Assembly: GCA_010015655.1 (NCBI GenBank)
Contig: ML976807.1
Span: forward strand, 1 to 64,000
Direction: 5' to 3'
DNA: 64,000 nt
Source: Bimuria novae-zelandiae CBS 107.79
Taxonomy: Eukaryota; Ascomycota; Dothideomycetes; Pleosporales; Didymosphaeriaceae
Made by a program: the position numbers and the translations under genes. Shown here in pieces: positions 12,501 through 22,759 of this stretch. A model generated the notes under the pieces. It saw only the letters and a list, made by a program, of their open reading frames with translations. It was not told the DNA's origin and ran no database searches. Each line of letters begins with the position of its first letter. Within the stretch, counting starts at the first letter, position 1.

Positions 12501-14700
12501 GCAGATAACTTAGTAATTAAGGAGGTTATTAAGTTACTTAACGTCCCTAAGGCGTACAAGGATAACAATGTATCTATTAAGGAACTTATAACAACACGTT
12601 AGCAACGTCTCTACGACGAGGCCAAATTTATAGTAATACTAATACTAACGCCTGCTAGATAATTAACTAAGCTATTAACAGGGTGTGACACTAATAAACT
12701 ATTAACCTCTTAATATTAATCTACTTTTAATAACTTTATAGATATATTAGCTTCTCTTAATTAGATAGTAAATTATCTTATAGGGCGCTATTACGCTTAT
12801 AACTTTCGTCTTACGCCTATATAGTAAAACGTTACTAATTAACTAGTTACTAAAATTAAAGGTTATATACCTAACTAACGTAAAAACAACGCTCTACAGC
12901 GTTAAGACCTAAGTATTTTATAAAATAACGTAATTATCACAAAGCGCGTTCAAAAACCGACAAACTTAGGTAATCTATAGACTTACGCTATTTAACTAGG
13001 AGCTTAAAACGTCGCTAATTACCTACATACCTTTACTATAATAACTATTAATAACAATATAAAGGACAACCTATAAATTTATTAAAACTAGTTACCGCCT
13101 GCACTAAAGCATATTAGCTAACTAAAATTATATCTATATAGCGCTAAGTTTATAAAAGCCGTTAAGCGCAAGTATTAAGAGGTCTAAAGTAAAAGTTACT
13201 TTTATAAGACCTTAGCAACATATTAAACCGCGCAGGCTAAAGGTGTTAAGGTAATCTTACTTATATAGGTGTTTATATATAAGTTTAATAAGGATAGCTA
13301 TCTCTATAAGTATAAGACTTAACTTGTCGCACGCGGGGACCTGCAGGAGTAGTTTAATAATACCTACGCTACTACCTTTATAGCCTGCACCTTTTAAGTA
13401 ATTATCGTAATTACTAACTACTTTAGCTTAGAGCTAAAGTAATATAACGTATCTATCGCTTTTCTTAACTCTATGCTTAATCGAAAGCTATACGCTAAGA
13501 CTCTAAGTATATTTAAGGAAGTAGATAGTAACCTTCTAGAGGTGCTTTGCGCTATCTATAGCTTAAAGGACGCGCCACTCTTATAGTATAATATATTTAG
13601 AGTAGTAGTTAAAATACTAAGACTTAAGCGCGTTAAAGGCTTCTTATGCCTATATATTAATAATTAGCTTATACTATTTATATACGTTAACAATATAGTA
13701 ATAGCGTATTACCCTTTAAACGCTTATCTACATTAAGACTTTAAAAATAAGCTACAGGATCAATTTAAATTTAAGGTAATAAGAGACCTAGCCTAGTTCC
13801 TAGGCGTCTAAGTTGTCCGCGATTACCAGAAAAAGAAGATCTAGCTTATTTAAGATATATATATTAATAAGGTTTATAAGAAGTACGGCATATAGCTAGC
13901 AGGTTATAAGAAGCCTAACTTCCCGCTTAACGTTAACTTTCTTAATAAGTCAATTAAGGAGACAGACGTTTAACGTACAAAGCTATATTAGGAGCTTATT
14001 AGCTATCTCGCCTACATCACTTGCTAGACGCAGCCCAACGTTACTCGTAGCCACGTTGTCCTTGCTTGCCATCTTACTAATCTAGGGTAATCACATATTG
14101 CAGCTATACAACGCGTCTAGCGATACTTACTCGCAACTTAATATTACGCTATTAAAGGCTCCTACAAAGATACTATTATAGAAGTTATCTTTAATAATTA
14201 GCGCTACCGTAATTCTTTATTCGTTAGCGCGTTAGACGCCTCATACGCAGATAATATAGAGACACGTTAAAGCTTATAAGGATAATGTTTCTTTCTTTAT
14301 AGTATAATTATTAACTAGAAGGCAACCGTCCAGCGCACTATTACTAAGTCTACTACTAAATTAAAGTTACTTTTAATCTCCTTTACTAGCTTATAGATAG
14401 CAAAGTAGCTTTGCTTCTTTAAAGGTATCTTATTCAACTTAGGCATAACACCTACTATCTACTATAATAATTAATAAATAGTTAGTATTATTAACAAGGA
14501 CCTTAATTAACTACATACAAAGATTTAACACGTTAATATCTATTAGATGTGAATTCGACAAGAAGCAGAGGCTTAGCAACTTATTATTAAATAGGTCCCT
14601 ACTAATAAGATAGCTATAAATAGACTTACTAAAGTCCTTTTAAAGACTAAATATTAGGAGTTTATTTAATAGCTCTATCTTATTAATATCGCGTAACGCC
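9525..14700 (+). pseudogene. Copia-1 gag-pol polyprotein, RIP-inactivated
   Basis: The frame opens at ATG 9525 and is clean for 88 codons (MTTESDPTITRV...), the N-terminus of a Copia gag. A TAA at 9789 then closes it, followed by protein-like sequence in the same frame. Downstream lie gag remnants to about 11100, the inserted solo LTR, then integrase sequence and, from about 13250, a clear Copia reverse transcriptase. The active-site YVDD reads YVNN at 13683-13694, both Asp codons changed to Asn by G-to-A. The RNase H/C-terminal part follows to about 14700, including the conserved stretch around SALDASYAD. Stops are mainly TAG/TAA at positions expecting Gln or Trp. The element cannot be autonomous. 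Confidence 0.88.
11115..11386 (+). mobile_element. Solo LTR, 272 bp, diverged family S member
   Basis: The ends TGTCCGATTA and CCAATCTGACA match the termini of the solo LTRs at 4768 and 45054, but the middle is different. A perfect 5-bp duplication CGTTG flanks it (11110-11114 and 11387-11391). It lies inside the decayed pol of Copia-1 and keeps CA/TG dinucleotides, so it arrived after most of the mutation of its host. Confidence 0.92.
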
Positions 14701-14799
14701 TCCAAGGCAGCGTTAATAATAATAATAATTTTATATATCTAGTTACCTAATTAAGCAAGATTTTAGCTTCACCTCTTAATTAACATAAAGCTAAGGGGG

Positions 14800-14953
14800 T
14801 GTATAACGTTTTAGTATGGAAGCTTAGGCCACCCGTGCGGCCCGTGCACGTGACTCACGTGATCTATAGTATATAGCTTCATAGAGTAGCTTCTTAATCA
14901 AAACAACGATTGCCTCAACACTCTCTTTTCAACACTCTTTTTTCGACGCTACA
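14800..14953 (+). repeat. 3' LTR of Copia-1
   Basis: This matches the 5' LTR end to end and is followed by the target duplication TTATC. In most differences this copy carries T or A where the 5' copy carries C or G, so it is the more heavily mutated of the two. Confidence 0.92.
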
Positions 14954-14958
14954 TTATC

Positions 14959-15685
14959 GATGCCCCTATTGCGAGAATACCCCTCCCTAGGTAATTATTA
15001 CATAGACCTCATAGTGCTTATAAAGCTAACACTATTAGGCAAAGGTCGCCTTTATAAGAAGCAGAATTAGTTAGCTAGGTTAGGGTTAATTATAGTCTAT
15101 TTTATCCTCCTGGTAGGACCTCTACCTCCTTTTAGTTTACGCAAGATATATTCTAGGTGTTTTTACCTAGCTACCTAAGTGCAAGACCTGCGGGCCAAGC
15201 ACGGGCGGGCTTTGGGTGGATCACGTGCTAGAGTATATATTAACGTACCTCCATCTATTGTCCTTTGTTAAGGATCTGTTTTCCTATATTACTTTAATCT
15301 CTACGCTAATTGCTGCCTGCATATAGATACCTTTATAAGATAAGTTATAGCTGCGAAAAATAGTTTAGCACCCATAAGAACCTACTTGCTTATGTCTTAC
15401 TTAGTATACTTACTTTTACCTATAATACTCCTGTAGCGCCTTCGCTATATGCGAGCTTTGACAGCCCTATCGCTAATAACTAGTTATTATGCTATTAGTC
15501 AGAATATGCCAAGACTCTAAGTAACTGTGCCCCGCACAGAATCCTCCTACCCCGCCTTTGCCAAACGAGAATGGTACAATTACTACTAAGAAAAACCAAG
15601 AAGGGTGTATAAAGAGGCAAAACCATCTTCTTCTTCTTCTTCTTCTTCTTCTTCTTCTTCTTCTTCTTTCTCTTTACTATTCTAT
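14959..15685 (+). promoter_or_regulatory. Upstream region of the SRR1-like gene
   Basis: About 0.7 kb between the Copia target site and the chosen start codon. It is less mutated than the elements around it. No core promoter can be proven. It includes GGATCACGTGCTAGAG (15226-15241) with an E-box CACGTG, followed by AGTATATATTAACG, a TATA-like stretch. A pyrimidine-rich repeat directly precedes the coding start. The Copia-1 insertion lies about 730 bp upstream of the start codon. Confidence 0.4.
15628..15667 (+). repeat. (TTC)n microsatellite in the presumed 5' leader
   Basis: About thirteen TTC units are seen directly. In the frame of the SRR1-like gene they would read as a run of serines if translation began at the in-frame ATG 15605. 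I treat it as untranslated leader, because the next in-frame ATG (15686) gives a normal N-terminus. Confidence 0.9.
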
Positions 15686-16926
15686 ATGCCTGCCCTAACA
15701 CATGTCTTTGAAGGGGACGCTTACCGGTGGGAGTTCGCCAAGAGGAGAAAAAGCAAGGAGGAGATTGCTAGCGACGAAAACGAGATTGCCAAAGCAACGT
15801 TAAAAATTCGCTTATTATACAATGCTGGCACACCTATCTACACTAAAGAGATAATACGCGATGTTGATGAGCAGCTTAAATTACTTACTTCTATACCCCA
15901 AGCTAGTAAAAGGTGCCAACAACGTGTTACAGTACAAGGGCTAGATAAGAGCCAGGTTGAGTTTGAAGTCGAGAGCGGCCTTACTCTTCCAGGGGGCTCT
16001 ACCATTCCTGGGGGCGAGCTAGACCTTGAAATGGTCGTGTATGTTTGTATTCCTTCTTTGTGTCTCTACCAATAATTAATAAAGTAATAGGAGAGAACCA
16101 TTTATCTCGTACATTCCTATCCAGCGGCTTACATCTATAATAGAAAACCAAATTCCTCGTCTTGCATATTGCAGTCTGCAAATACATCACTATATGGATT
16201 GTTGGAATAAGTTTTCCCAGGAGCCTGTGGATCAGAGCTGCAGCCAGCCGTACGAGGAAGTGAATGCATTTTTTCGGAGCATACGGGGTACTTGGGAGGC
16301 TAGTGAGGCGTGTCGACAGCTGCGGTCGACTCTTCTCTCTGTCCAGACGCCATACCGCAAGGTGGTTGGGCTAGGCCTAGGCACAATGGGGTATAGCGAT
16401 GAGGGAAGCCGACGGGCTGCGTACCAACATGCATTGTTGTTAACGCTTCAGGAGGTATTGTGGGAGAAGGAAAAGAAGAGTATAGTGGAGTGTAGTGGGC
16501 AGTCCGGTGGAGGTATAATCTATGCACAAGATCCAGGGTATACTCCGGTCGATGAGTTGATACTAGGAGAACACGGGATCACTGTTGTGGGCAACCCGAA
16601 GGGATTTCTAGAGGTAGATGACTGGACGGCAGTTGTATCGTGCGCGCCGTCTGTGCCAGTAAAGCAGATTATTGCCGATCTTGCGCAGCCTGGTATTATG
16701 ATTGTGGATAGGATCTGCGAGGAGGATAGCAAGATTCCAATGTAAGTATAGGTGGTGAATCAGGGTGGAAGATAAGCTAATAGTGTATAGGCTAGATCCT
16801 GATTCACCGCGGGTTAGGCAACAAGTTAATAATTCATATAACATGTTTGAGTTTTGTGGAGAGTATGAGCATTTTGGAGAGGCAGTAATGTATGTTAGGC
16901 GCCACGGGGTAGGGGAAAAAAGGTGA
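15686..16926 (+). CDS. SRR1-like domain protein, three exons, intact
   Basis: Exons are 15686-16038, 16175-16741 and 16791-16926, giving 351 residues. Intron 1 (136 bp) has donor GTATGT and acceptor GCAG. Intron 2 (49 bp) has donor GTAAGT, a GCTAAT branch-like site near 16776 and acceptor ATAG. Both junctions keep the frame exactly and recover the expected C-terminus, ending TGA at 16924. SRR1-family hallmarks: hydrophobic strand and glycine turn VVGLGLG (about 181-187), YAQDPGYTPVDELIL (234-248), GFLEVDDWTAVVSCAPSVPV (261-280), and DPDSPRVR near 309-316 followed by the FGEAVMYVRR end. The family (plant SRR1, yeast BER1, human SRRD) acts in light/clock output or cytoskeleton-related roles; its biochemistry is unclear. 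CA/TG content is normal and no frame is broken, so it looks like a functional single-copy host gene. An alternative in-frame start at 15605 would add 27 residues with a Ser run. Confidence 0.85.
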
Positions 16927-17557
16927 GGGTAGTAGTAAACCGTAGTGTTCTCCTAGAGCTATACCTAGTACGTTATACTTTACCATTACCTTATACTAGT
17001 AAAGCGTTACCTAGATTAGCTTATCGAGTGCCTAGAAAAAATATATCGTGTTTATATATATAGTAAGGGGCTAGATAGTAAGAAGTTCTAAGCTCGTGTA
17101 CGTTTAACACAACAACATAGCTAAAGGAAGGCATTATAATATAAATATTTAGGGTAGAATAGTAGTTTTTATTATTATCTAGTGCTATAAATAGTCTATA
17201 GTAAGTAGTAAGAAGTAATATTATAATAACTAGTAGCCTTTATACTAGCACGCTTTTTTAGCTCTATACTCTAATATGCTAAGTCTTATAGGTATTATAT
17301 ACTCTTTAATAAGTATACTTTATAAATATTATTAAATAGATAGATAGTAAGTAACACGCTAGTAGAGCCAATGGCTAAATTTTACTTATACTTAAATAAG
17401 TCCCTAGTAATAATATAGGGTCTATTTCTATACTACTATAGTTAGCTAGATTTACTAGTAGTAGTAACTATGAAGTAAAAGGATAGACTAGCCAGTCTAC
17501 TATCTTTATAAATAAAGCTAGAAAACGTAGGCTTAATTATACCTAGTAAGGATATAT
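16927..17557. other. Mutated sequence downstream of the SRR1-like gene
   Basis: Normal composition ends soon after the stop codon. From about 16990 CA/TG becomes rare. The plus strand gives a protein-like decayed frame (for example around 17000-17320) with TAG stops that I cannot assign to a family. I found no terminal repeats. The sequence resumes at 19377 after the gag-only LTR element. Confidence 0.4.
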
Positions 17558-17729
17558 TGTTGCAAAAGGCACCTTGCTAGAGCTTTTTGCGCTAGCTAGG
17601 GTTGAGCCGAGCAGCCAAGCAGCCAAGCACGCGATCCCCTAAACCTATAAATAGCTAGTTGTTATAGAGTTTCCTCTTCTTAATAGACTTTATTTTTAAG
17701 CTCCCTAATTATTGTAACTGTGCGCTCTA
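17558..17729 (+). repeat. 5' LTR of the gag-only element
   Basis: 172 bp, starts TGTTGCAAAAGG. It contains a short internal duplication GCAGCCAA (17608-17625) and a TATAAATA box near 17647. It retains more C and G than the 3' copy. Confidence 0.88.
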
Positions 17730-17849
17730 GTTATAAGCCTAGTACCTTTATAACGCTTTATAATATACTTGCTTTATACTAGCTAATACTTATAGTAGTA
17801 AACTATTTCTTACTCCTTATTATTCTTACGCTTACGTCTCGATGCTTAT

Positions 17850-18990
17850 ACCCTATAATAAAGATAAACTATATAATAACTACTATAAAGCTCTTAGTAT
17901 ATAACTAACTTATAAATTATAACTTATTTCTATTTTAATACGCGTAGCTTAAGTATCACGCGAAGGCTTAAGGGATATAAAGTTATATTAACTTTAAGGC
18001 TTCTAAATAGATAAATATATATAACTAGGCTCTAGAGTTACTAGATATAAATACTAAGGACGAGTCTTATATATAATAGCTTAAGCGCTATAAGCTAGAG
18101 TTTACTATTTATAGTTAGCTTATAATAAAGCTTTAGGCATTCTAAAACTAGGTCTATACTCTAATTAATTTATAAAGGCTAAAGCTTATAATACTATAAT
18201 TAAGTAAGTAGTAGACGCTATAGGCGCTAATTAAAGAACTTAAGAATAATCTCTGTCTAAGTAATGATAATTAGAAGGAGCAGGTACGACATACATATAG
18301 AGAGGTCACCCTACGCCCACAGAGCAGCAGAACAACAGACATAACTAAATGGCTATCCGAATGGAACCGCGCACACGCCAACGCTGTGCTCCTAGATCTC
18401 CTAGAGATAAAGGGTACACTGCTAATAAAGGATTTCCTACGCTCAGTATCACGATACAACTATAAGTAGGCTTAGAGAGAGCTTAATAACCTATCGCGAC
18501 CAGGCACAGTAGCAACTCTATCTCTAGAAGAATACGCTCGCTGGCTCGCGCAGCTCGGCCAAACAACTAAGCACGCAGGCATGTACGCTACGCTCGGAGG
18601 GCGCACTCCTAATACGAGCTACAAGTGCCCATGTAGAGCAAATAGCTAGCATTAATAGAAGCCTATAGAGTGTAACCTCCTTTAGTACGCGCTCTAGGGA
18701 GAAGTATTTTATAAGCTTTATAATAAGCCTATAAGTAAGGAGATTAGTGAAATTAAAAGCTAGATTTAAAAGGATTAGTAGAAGGTATTATTAACTAAGC
18801 TTAAGTATAAGGGGTAAGTAGTAGACCCTCCTCTAGTCTTTCTAAGGAATATTAAAGTATAAATTATAGTAAGCCTATAGGTAAGTAAGCCTTTACTAGC
18901 TAGGCGCTATAATCCTATAGCTACCTATTTTTTTTATTTATATACGTAGGTACTCGCGCGGGTCACGTTATAAGTAAATAGTTACCCTTA
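17850..18990 (+). pseudogene. Copia-like gag, decayed, sole gene of the element
   Basis: A decayed frame with TAG/TAA stops shows a gag-like helical region and, at about 18618-18675, a Cys/His cluster (YKCPCRANS...H...IECNLL) resembling a zinc knuckle. The middle (18250-18640) is almost unmutated and rich in CA/TG, unlike the flanks. The apparent open frame on the minus strand at 18271-18459 is the complement of this coding sequence. No pol motif follows. The gag call rests on general features and position, so it is moderate. Confidence 0.55.
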
Positions 18991-19204
18991 AATATTTATT
19001 AAAGCTTTATAGTAGAAGTACGTTGCTTTTTTTCTTTTCTACCTTTCTCTTAGAACTATATATAAACTAGCTACTTAGACTAATTATCTAATAAGCTAAG
19101 GATCTAAACTAGACGCTTTTTAAGCTCTACACGCAAGTTCGCTACTTTTTATACTTTAAATTATTATTTAACTTATTTTACTACACTTTATAAGCTAGGG
19201 GATA

Positions 19205-19376
19205 TATTATAAAAGGTACTTTACTAAAGCTTTCTACGCTAGCTAAAGTTAAGCTAAGTAGCTAAGTAGCTAAGCACGTAATCCTTTAAACTTATAAATA
19301 GCTAGTTATTATAGAGCTTCCTCTCCTTAATAGACTTTGTTTTCGAGCTCCCTAATCGTTGTGACTGTGCGCCACA
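19205..19376 (+). repeat. 3' LTR of the gag-only element
   Basis: The same 172-bp length as the 5' LTR. It ends GCGCCACA directly before the TATAT duplication. The first two thirds are strongly mutated towards T and A, while the last third is not. Confidence 0.88.
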
Positions 19377-19381
19377 TATAT

Positions 19382-20689
19382 AATAGATATAGTCTTATAC
19401 TTATACCTTTAAGATAAAAAATATAATATATAATAGCCTACCTATCTACCTACCTACCTTTTAGCGAACGCTCGTATTCTAGTCTAATTATTATTTTAGC
19501 GTTAATCCGCTCGCTCGTGTTTCTCTTTTGGTAACCTAGCCCCTAATTAGCCCCTACACTAACCTATTATGGCTGACTTCTATCTTCCCATTATCTACTA
19601 TAACTCTATCGTACCTCTTATCCTCCCTACTTCTATCTTATATCTTTAAACGCTGGAAATCCACTATTATTACTGCTCCCACCGCTGCATAGCATGTACT
19701 TAATGTGGATAGTCTACACTAGAAATTTAATAAAAGCTATAGTAGGCAGCCAGCTGCTGACGGTAATTAACCCTAACCTAGGGTAGCCTAAACATGTAGC
19801 CCTACATGTCGATAGGACCCTGGTTTTATTAGTGATAGAATATTCGCGCTAGGCTAATTCTTTAATATATATCTAAGAACGTAGCCCGTATATTAAAGAT
19901 AGTTAACCCCCATGTTAATAGGTTCTTATAGTCTATGTTATGAGGCTCTCACACCTTAGTCCGGTCCGGGTTAGGGCGGTAAGGTATCGTGGTGCTTCAC
20001 GGATTATTTAGTAGTACAAGTTAATGCGACACTTAGCGCGGCTAGACAATCTAATCTTATAATAAAGTAAGATAACTATTAGTCTATATAGGAAAACGTA
20101 CTCGCACAGAAGATATGTAAGTTAACTACGAAGAGAGAAACAATATAGGAGAACTGTCACACTATATACCAGTCTGCTTCTTCCTTGTAGTCCCGCCAAG
20201 ACGTCTTTCTCTGAGGTAGTCCGTGGGACTTCCTGTAGTCCCGTACTTTATGCGGCACTTCTCGCTTATGCGGGACTTTATCACGTGACTGCTGACCTAA
20301 GCTGCCCCGCGCCTCGTTGTGTCCCGTTAACTCTGCTACTTCGCCAATAATTACTTTCTTGGCGTAATTGTCTGGCTTCTTTATCCTTATAGGGTTCGTG
20401 GTCGTAACAGTCTAATTAACCTAAAATTTAAGCTAAAAATTTAGCCCGTTAAGTTATACGTCCTAGCTAATTTATAGCGCTAAAAATTATATAGTTATAG
20501 GCGTTAGGGTTGCGTGTTAGGGTTAGGGTAAATATAATAAGGTAGTAATTAAACACTAGAGATAGCTCTAAAATAAAAACTAATATATAGTATAAGTAAA
20601 GACGCGTTAAGTCGCGAAGAATTCCACGCGTTAAAAAGGCTATATAGTGTAATAAGGGCCTATTATTACAACCCACCTATAGTAGTGTT
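19382..20689. other. Mixed decayed region before helicase relic A
   Basis: Mutated AT-rich sequence with less mutated patches. The patch 20155-20409 has LTR-like ends (TGTCACACTA and GGTCGTAACA) and normal CA/TG content, but the 5 bp on each side do not match, so I do not call it a solo LTR. At 20504-20528 there are three TTAGGG hexamers, two of them adjacent. I see no gene. Confidence 0.4.
20504..20528 (+). repeat. Short TTAGGG cluster
   Basis: TTAGGG occurs at 20504, 20517 and 20523, the last two adjacent. TTAGGG is the usual filamentous-fungal telomere unit. Three units in decayed DNA may be chance. Confidence 0.35.
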
Positions 20690-22504
20690 AAGCCTGCCAT
20701 TATAGTAAAGAGTAGTATTATAAGCGAGTATTTTAAACATTTGCCTGAGCATATATTAGCAATATTTAAAAAATACAGGTATAGGGTTTAGCCTAGCTAG
20801 GCAAGTAATTATTTATAATAGATTTATTAAGGTGTTAGCCACACGCGAGCGTAGTTAGTAGTAAATAAACTTAATACTTAGGCTAGTTTACTATAGTATG
20901 TAAGCGAGCTAGAGGTGTCTAGTTAAATTATTAAACTTATTAGCTAGTTACTAGTATATATAAATAGATTAATGTGCTAATTAGCTCTAGGCTAGTATTA
21001 TTAAATTATTTAAAGTTTCTGTATTATAAAGAACTATTAGCGCGATATTTATAGTTAATTACTAGTAGGTAAAAGTAGCTATCTACGTTAATTAGAGAAG
21101 TAAAGTATATAGTTACGTATTAGTGATTATTAGCCTAGGGCGCCAGTTCGCAGTATTTTAAGGTCTAATAAACTAAATTCACCCCTAAACCCGTGGACGG
21201 CGAGGTCGGGTGGGTAACCGTTGGCAGGAACATAGATAAGGCATGGACTAACCTATAAAAGCGGGCTAAGATAATAATCCAGGATAGCGCGCAAGACGAG
21301 GTGAACCCGTAGCTAAAGTAGACTAGGAAGATACTATATTTAGTAGGCATAAAGCGGCCTAAATTACTAGCAAGCGTAAAAGAGCCTAAAGCTAAAGAGA
21401 AGCCTATCGCCGCCGCTATATAAGAGGCTATAGATAGGTTAGCGTAGTTTAGCCAGGCGCTTGTTATCCACCGCATAGGGATATTCGTGCGATTAGAAGT
21501 AATCTAGATAGAGAAGTACTAAACGCGGTTTACACTATTATAGCTATATATAGATAAAAAGGTAGCTAGCGACTATACTTAGCTATAAAAATAGATATTA
21601 ATATTTTTTTTAGTAGACGTAGTAAGCGCACACGTGAAAGAGCTCTACGTACTAGTTTACCTAATAATAGCGCGAGGCGTGGGAGGCGTTAGTAAAGGCG
21701 GTAAAAGGAGTAGCAGAGGAGGGAGAGGTGGAAGAGAAGAAAGATATAAAAGAGATAAAAAATAAAAATATAGATAAGGCAATAATAGACGACGTAAATA
21801 GTGCAGTAGGTGAGATAGAGGCTAAGCAGAAGGTAAAGGAGGGTAGAATTATAAGTAAGCGTAAAGTATTATTAAGTATTAAGAAATTATGTTTAGCGTT
21901 TTACATTATATTATTAAGCTAGTCTATTACCCGTAAAGAGTACGATAGCCCATTAGTATGTGTATTAGCTATATTAGGGATAAAAGAGAATAGGTAAAAA
22001 GGCGCTAAGTAGTACCTGCCTATTTTATTAGCTATTATTAAGGTTGCCTAGTTTATAGTCGTGCAGCAGGCGATAGAATTATTAAATATACTTATAGGAG
22101 ATAATATTAATAGTAATAGCGTATATAAGAGTAATAGGGATAGCACCTAGTAATAGGGCTAGCTAAAAGGATATTTATAGCACGTCTAGTAGATAATAGA
22201 CAGGTTTATAGTGCGCGGTAGCTATAGCCCTATGTAGTAAATATTAGATTTGCGGATGTATGGGCTAAAGATCTATTATAACACGACGTTACGCGGGCAT
22301 ATAAAGTGGGTAGGATAGGACGAGTTATTATATAAAGAGCTCTAGTTTACTATAGCCTAGTTCTATAGTATAGTACACGGATTAGCGAAGGAAAGCTAGT
22401 AGTTATTAATAAAAAATTTATTATTTAGTAATAGCCTATTCGCCGAGCCCGTCCCTAGTATCCCGTAGAAGAGTTTACGTAATAATCTAACTAATAAGTA
22501 GCCT
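20690..22504 (+). pseudogene. OrsD/RecQ-like helicase relic A, N-terminal part
   Basis: A decayed frame begins around 20690 and shows the N-terminal region of the large fungal OrsD-type (DUF3505) helicase proteins, with features such as KHLPEHIL near 20740 and a Cys/His remnant near 20965-21050. A middle region with acidic and basic stretches follows, then an open piece at 21728-21922 continuing into the conserved SITRKEYDSPLVC segment and the MYGLKIYYNT segment near 22255. Stops are TAG where Trp or Gln is expected. A Copia element (22505-33492) interrupts the frame, and the protein resumes at 33493. Close relatives are the telomere-linked RecQ-like helicases of ascomycetes. I infer that this was a multi-copy gene, since RIP needs duplication. 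Confidence 0.7.
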
Positions 22505-22724
22505 TGTTGGTATCGAACCTGCACAACGCTCCTACGGCGTTCACAGCCATGTAGCTTGCCTGTGGTTTGTTGCGCTAGTCCTGATCGGGCTAGCAGGGAA
22601 CAAACCACGCTCGATAAATACTTTTCGCAACAGCCCACCACAAGAAATTAATTAAAAATCACTACTATCCACACCACATTGTTGCAACGAAGTCTTGATT
22701 TAACAGCCTATTACCGTATTAACA
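22505..22724 (+). repeat. 5' LTR of Copia-2
   Basis: Starts TGTTGGTATCGAACC and ends CCGTATTAACA. Normal CA/TG content survives here in contrast to the internal region. Confidence 0.93.
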
Positions 22725-22759
22725 CTAATTAGTAGTTGCTACACCACAGATTGGCAAGA

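Larger units (their letters stand above)
9235..14953 (+). mobile_element. Complete Ty1/Copia retrotransposon (Copia-1), RIP-mutated
   Basis: Paired LTRs (9235-9386 and 14800-14953) are flanked by a perfect 5-bp target duplication TTATC (9230-9234 and 14954-14958). The sequence right after the 5' LTR, GTTATGAGCCCGG, is complementary to the anticodon region of initiator Met tRNA, the half-tRNA primer site known from Drosophila copia. A purine tract (AAGCTAAGGGGG) directly precedes the 3' LTR. The inside encodes decayed gag, integrase, Copia-type reverse transcriptase and RNase H in that order. A younger solo LTR sits inside at 11115-11386. Without it and its target duplication the element is about 5.4 kb, normal for Copia. 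Confidence 0.95.
17558..19376 (+). mobile_element. Gag-only LTR retrotransposon (TR-GAG type), 1.8 kb
   Basis: Two 172-bp LTRs (17558-17729 and 19205-19376) are flanked by TATAT (17553-17557 and 19377-19381). The first starts TGTTGCAAAAGG. The second reads TATTATAAAAGG at the same place, every difference being G-to-A or C-to-T. A purine-rich tract (AAGCTAGGGGATA) lies next to the start of the 3' LTR. Only 1,475 bp separate the LTRs and they hold gag-like sequence but no protease, integrase or polymerase. Such non-autonomous terminal-repeat elements with only gag are known as TR-GAG in plants and would need proteins from another Copia element. Confidence 0.88.

Noticed and set aside
16300..16844. 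Three minus-strand open frames
   Set aside because: They are antisense to exons 2 and 3 of the SRR1-like gene and show no independent support.
18271..18459. 62-codon minus-strand open frame
   Set aside because: Shadow of the gag sequence in the gag-only LTR element.
20155..20409. Candidate solo LTR with TGTCAC...GTAACA ends
   Set aside because: The flanking 5 bp (AGAAC and GTCTA) do not match; no second copy in the window.
21165..21476. 103-codon open frame on the minus strand
   Set aside because: It is the shadow of the helicase relic A frame on the plus strand, a less mutated patch.
22505..22560. GGTTCGATACC (minus strand) at the LTR start, looking like a tRNA B box
   Set aside because: No matching A box or acceptor stem, and the sequence is the defined end of an LTR with a target duplication.
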